NCBI RefSeq assembly: GCF_946151075.1
Contig: NZ_CAMGZB010000001.1
Location: 598,001 to 662,000 of the forward strand
DNA length: 64,000 nt
Origin: Neobacillus sp. Marseille-Q6967
Lineage (GTDB): Bacteria > Bacillota > Bacilli > Bacillales > Cytobacillaceae
Direction of reading: 5' to 3'
Shown: positions 61,914 to 64,000 of the stretch, piece after piece
Layout: each line of letters begins with the position of its first letter
How positions within the stretch are numbered: the first letter of the stretch is position 1
The notes under the pieces: model-generated
Told to the model about the DNA's origin: nothing
Databases searched by the model: none
The model's input: only the letters and a program-made list of their open reading frames with translations
Made by a program: the position numbers and the translations under genes

Positions 61914-62387
61914 TTGGAAGCTTCGTTGAAGGTCGGGGATATTGCACCTGATTTCACATTACCTGCTACCACAAAGGAAAAGATTTCTTTGTCTGATTAT
62001 AAAGGGAATAAGAATGTCGTCGTTGCCTTTTATGGCATGGACTTTACTCCCGGCTGAATCAAAGAAATTACCTCTTGGAAAGAGGATTATAAGCGCTTTG
62101 AACAATTAAATGCTGAAGTTTTAGGAATCAGTGCGGACCACGTCTATTCCCATAACGTTTTTTCCGCCAGCCTTAGCACCCTGCCATATCCATTATTATC
62201 GGACTGGCATCGGCAGACGATAAAAGACTATAAGGTTTTCAATGAAAAAGGCGAAGTGGCCATCCGTTCTGTCTTTGTTGTCAACAAAGATGGTGTCATT
62301 ACGTATTTAAATACCTCATTTAAAGCTGATAAAAAAGAAGATTATGAGGCAGTGTTTTCTGAACTTGAAAAGATATCCGCCTTGTAA
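61914..62387 (+). CDS. Peroxiredoxin (AhpC/TSA, BCP-like) with in-frame UGA at the catalytic position; candidate selenoprotein
   Basis: A 157-codon frame from TTG 61914 (AGGAGG seven bases upstream) to TAA 62387, interrupted only by TGA at codon 48 (62055-62057). The upstream part reads [14 protein letters not shown] and [13 protein letters not shown]; the downstream part [31 protein letters not shown] and [17 protein letters not shown], all typical of thiol peroxidases that reduce hydroperoxides. TGA replaces exactly the peroxidatic Cys of the TxxC motif. A perfect 6-bp hairpin with GGA loop follows at 62071-62085. Selenocysteine is the best explanation; a Cys-to-stop mutation is the alternative, but no other damage is present. 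Gly replaces the usual Pro of PxxxTxxC. Confidence 0.8.
62071..62085 (+). promoter_or_regulatory. Candidate bacterial SECIS hairpin
   Basis: CCTCTT-GGA-AAGAGG, a perfect 6-bp stem with a 3-base loop starting with GG, 13 bases after the UGA codon (19 bases from UGA to the loop). This agrees with my recollection of the bacterial SECIS model: a stem-loop within the coding region, apical loop with G in the first two positions, 16-37 bases from UGA. Confidence 0.65.
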
Positions 62388-62391
62388 TTGT

Positions 62392-62427
62392 GAACATCTC
62401 TTGAAACTTGGGGGATGTTTCTTTTTT
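62392..62427 (+). terminator. Terminator of the peroxiredoxin gene
   Basis: AACATC and GATGTT pair with a 15-base loop, followed by C and six T. Confidence 0.65.
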
Positions 62428-62437
62428 GTTTCCATTG

Positions 62438-62490
62438 CAAAAAAGGATACAGGGATTCTTCTTACGAAGAAAGACCCTGTATCCTTTTTT
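62438..62490. terminator. Bidirectional terminator between the peroxiredoxin and MFS genes
   Basis: AAAAAAGGATACAGGG and CCCTGTATCCTTTTTT form a 16-bp perfect stem with a 20-base loop and tracts on both strands. Confidence 0.92.
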
Positions 62491-63757
62491 ATTCTTTACC
62501 TGCCAGTGCGGACTGACTATAAGTATCCGTTTCTTTAAACTTAAATAGAGGTACAACTAACAGTGCTCCCAAGAGGAATAGAACACCGGAAATAGAATAA
62601 ACGCCTGATAATGTGAGCGGGGCTTTTACTAGACCTGACACCGACATTCCAATGACCATCGTTCCCATAAATAACGGATTTAGAACACCATTTACCCGCC
62701 CGATAAATGCTTCATCTGTATATCTAAGAATAATCGTGTTAATCCCAATATGTATACATGGGAAGAACATGCCATTCAATACTTGTAAAACAATGGTTAA
62801 AACAACACTTGTAGACCATCCTACCCCAACCGTAAAAATCATACTGGCAAAGATTCCGAGAGCAAGCAGTTTTTGCGGAGAGATTTTCTTTGAAAAAGCC
62901 ATCACGATTCCGCCGCCGAGTAACATCCCAGCACCATTTGCCATTAACAACCACTGGAGGAATTCCTTTGGCATTTCGAGCTTTTCCATCGTTACAAAAA
63001 TCGCAAGGGGTGAAATCAGCCCGACAGCTAAACCGCAAAATGCAAACACACTGCCCATTGACTTTAGTACCTTTTTTGACATAACGTAACGGAAACCATC
63101 AGCCAGTTCTTTTTTAAAATCACTTTGTTCTTCTGTCTTTTCTTTTTCAATATCACGTGGAAGACCCAATAATACAAGAGCAGAAAGTAAAAACATAACG
63201 CCCATCACAGCAATAGAAATATAGATTCCATACTTTTGATAGACTAATGTTCCAATAACAGGACCAATGACCATAAAGATTGCCATCAAAGATTGGAACA
63301 TGGCCATTACCGATTGCAATTGCTCACCGGGCACATGCTGCTTTAACAATTTCATCGCAGAAGGCATGGAGAACTGTGATAATATGGCTGAAACCAGTGT
63401 TGCTAAAAAGATAGCCTGCCAGGATCCAAGTATAAGGGCCATTAACACCAGCCCGATTGATACTGCCGATAAGAAGTCACACCAAACCATCGTGAGTTTA
63501 GGTTTCCAGCGGTCAGCGAAAGTTCCGCCAATAAAGGAAAAAATAAAGATCGGGGCAAATTCCACGACTGAAATCAACGACACATAGACCGGATCGTTAT
63601 TGGTTATTTCGGTAACGTACAATAAAATCGCAAAATTCCTTATCCAGATGCCCAGCTGCAATAAAAAATTTGAACTCATAATAGCTAATACAATTCGATT
63701 GGCGAATATATTTCCAGCCGGTGGTCCAGATGCTAATCCAGCATTATTATTCTCCAT
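62489..63757 (-). CDS. MFS transporter, DHA3-type
   Basis: A 422-residue protein with 12 predicted membrane segments. The loop after segment 2, GGTFADRWKPKLTMVWCDFL, carries the major facilitator signature, and the general pattern is that of macrolide-efflux-like (MefA/YfmO-group) pumps. Substrate is unknown. It is not closely similar to the MFS gene at 27297. Start ATG 63757 follows AGAGAGGCAGGG. Confidence 0.88.
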   Translation of the reverse strand: MENNNAGLASGPPAGNIFANRIVLAIMSSNFLLQLGIWIRNFAILLYVTEITNNDPVYVSLISVVEFAPIFIFSFIGGTFADRWKPKLTMVWCDFLSAVSIGLVLMALILGSWQAIFLATLVSAILSQFSMPSAMKLLKQHVPGEQLQSVMAMFQSLMAIFMVIGPVIGTLVYQKYGIYISIAVMGVMFLLSALVLLGLPRDIEKEKTEEQSDFKKELADGFRYVMSKKVLKSMGSVFAFCGLAVGLISPLAIFVTMEKLEMPKEFLQWLLMANGAGMLLGGGIVMAFSKKISPQKLLALGIFASMIFTVGVGWSTSVVLTIVLQVLNGMFFPCIHIGINTIILRYTDEAFIGRVNGVLNPLFMGTMVIGMSVSGLVKAPLTLSGVYSISGVLFLLGALLVVPLFKFKETDTYSQSALAGKE

Positions 63758-63964
63758 TTTATCCCTGCCTCTCTAAATCTCCAAAACTTTTATACAATCC
63801 ATTATTAACCATTATTAGGTAACTATACAAGATGACGCAGCGTTAAGGTCCATTATTTTTTTCTATATTGGATACCCTTCATTCAGAATTGTTCCCTGCT
63901 TGCATAAGACCAGCATACAATAAATATGATAACTATAAGAATCCTATAAATGGGGTGAGAGACG

Positions 63965-64000
63965 ATGATCATTTTTAATAAGATTGCGTTATTTTTTGTC
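63965..64000 (+). CDS. Start of a further gene, cut by the window end
   Basis: ATG 63965 follows GGGGTGAGAGA and opens MIIFNKIALFFV, a hydrophobic N-terminus, running off the end. Too short to identify; likely a membrane protein or signal sequence. Confidence 0.5.
   Translation, partial: MIIFNKIALFFV

Noticed and set aside
61581..61951. Overlapping plus-strand open frames after the C39-like gene
   Set aside because: They run through repeat element B and into the start of the peroxiredoxin gene in another frame; no protein-like sequence.
62055..62057. TGA in the peroxiredoxin gene as an ordinary nonsense mutation
   Set aside because: Not excluded, but the exact match to the catalytic Cys codon, the hairpin at the right distance and the otherwise undamaged frame make selenocysteine more likely.

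Overview
The window is chromosomal DNA of a low-GC, spore-former-type member of the Bacillaceae (Neobacillus/Mesobacillus/Bacillus-like). This is inferred from strong AAGGAGG-type ribosome sites, frequent TTG/GTG starts, U-tailed terminators, CcpA-type cre sites, Fur boxes, and close relatives of Bacillus subtilis TcyP, AlsT, YkuK, YclNOPQ, HmoA and YesMN. I saw no rRNA, tRNA, CRISPR array, prophage or intact insertion sequence.

Region 1 (1-16.1 kb, all minus strand) is a polysaccharide utilization locus. In transcription order it holds a secreted GH59-like galactosidase, a DUF624/YesL-type protein, a sugar-binding lipoprotein, a YesM/YesN-type two-component system, two ABC sugar permeases, a heparinase II/III-type lyase, a GH88 unsaturated glucuronyl hydrolase and a DUF2264 protein cut by the window edge. 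cre or cre-like sites precede three of its transcription units and no ATPase gene is present. The enzyme set suggests an acidic, uronate- and galactose-containing polysaccharide.

Region 2 (15.3-31 kb) has a hydroxybutyrate dehydrogenase, sensor kinases, a TetR-controlled ABC-2 exporter, a cystine symporter TcyP, a LiaI/PspA-like envelope-stress unit with its own two-component system, an MFS pump, a DinB protein and a DUF2157/GDYXXLXY pair. Region 3 (31-44.5 kb) holds an enolase-superfamily epimerase / GNAT / NhaC / M20 amidohydrolase cluster with a divergent regulator, then AlsT, YkuK, a truncated UDP-glucose dehydrogenase, an alkaline phosphatase, a MetP/MetS-type transporter and a thioesterase. 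Region 4 (44.5-64 kb) has a collapsed psuK-psuG remnant, two convergent secreted M14 carboxypeptidases, a NarL-type two-component system, a small zinc-ribbon protein, a PAS kinase, an HmoA-like protein, the Fur-boxed yclNOPQ siderophore importer, a secreted C39-like protein, a peroxiredoxin with an in-frame UGA, and an MFS pump.

Most striking signals: (1) the peroxiredoxin at 61.9 kb has UGA exactly at the peroxidatic cysteine codon, followed by a small perfect hairpin with a GGA loop, as expected for a selenocysteine SECIS element; (2) a family of about ten palindromic GGTGCCTGTCACC / GTGGACA-TGTCCAC elements, several of which form the 3' ends of genes and two of which lead into 12-bp triplications; (3) six copies of a palindrome of the CTAATCAAACGTTTGATTAG type clustered around a VOC gene and tcyP; (4) the psuK-psuG fusion remnant.
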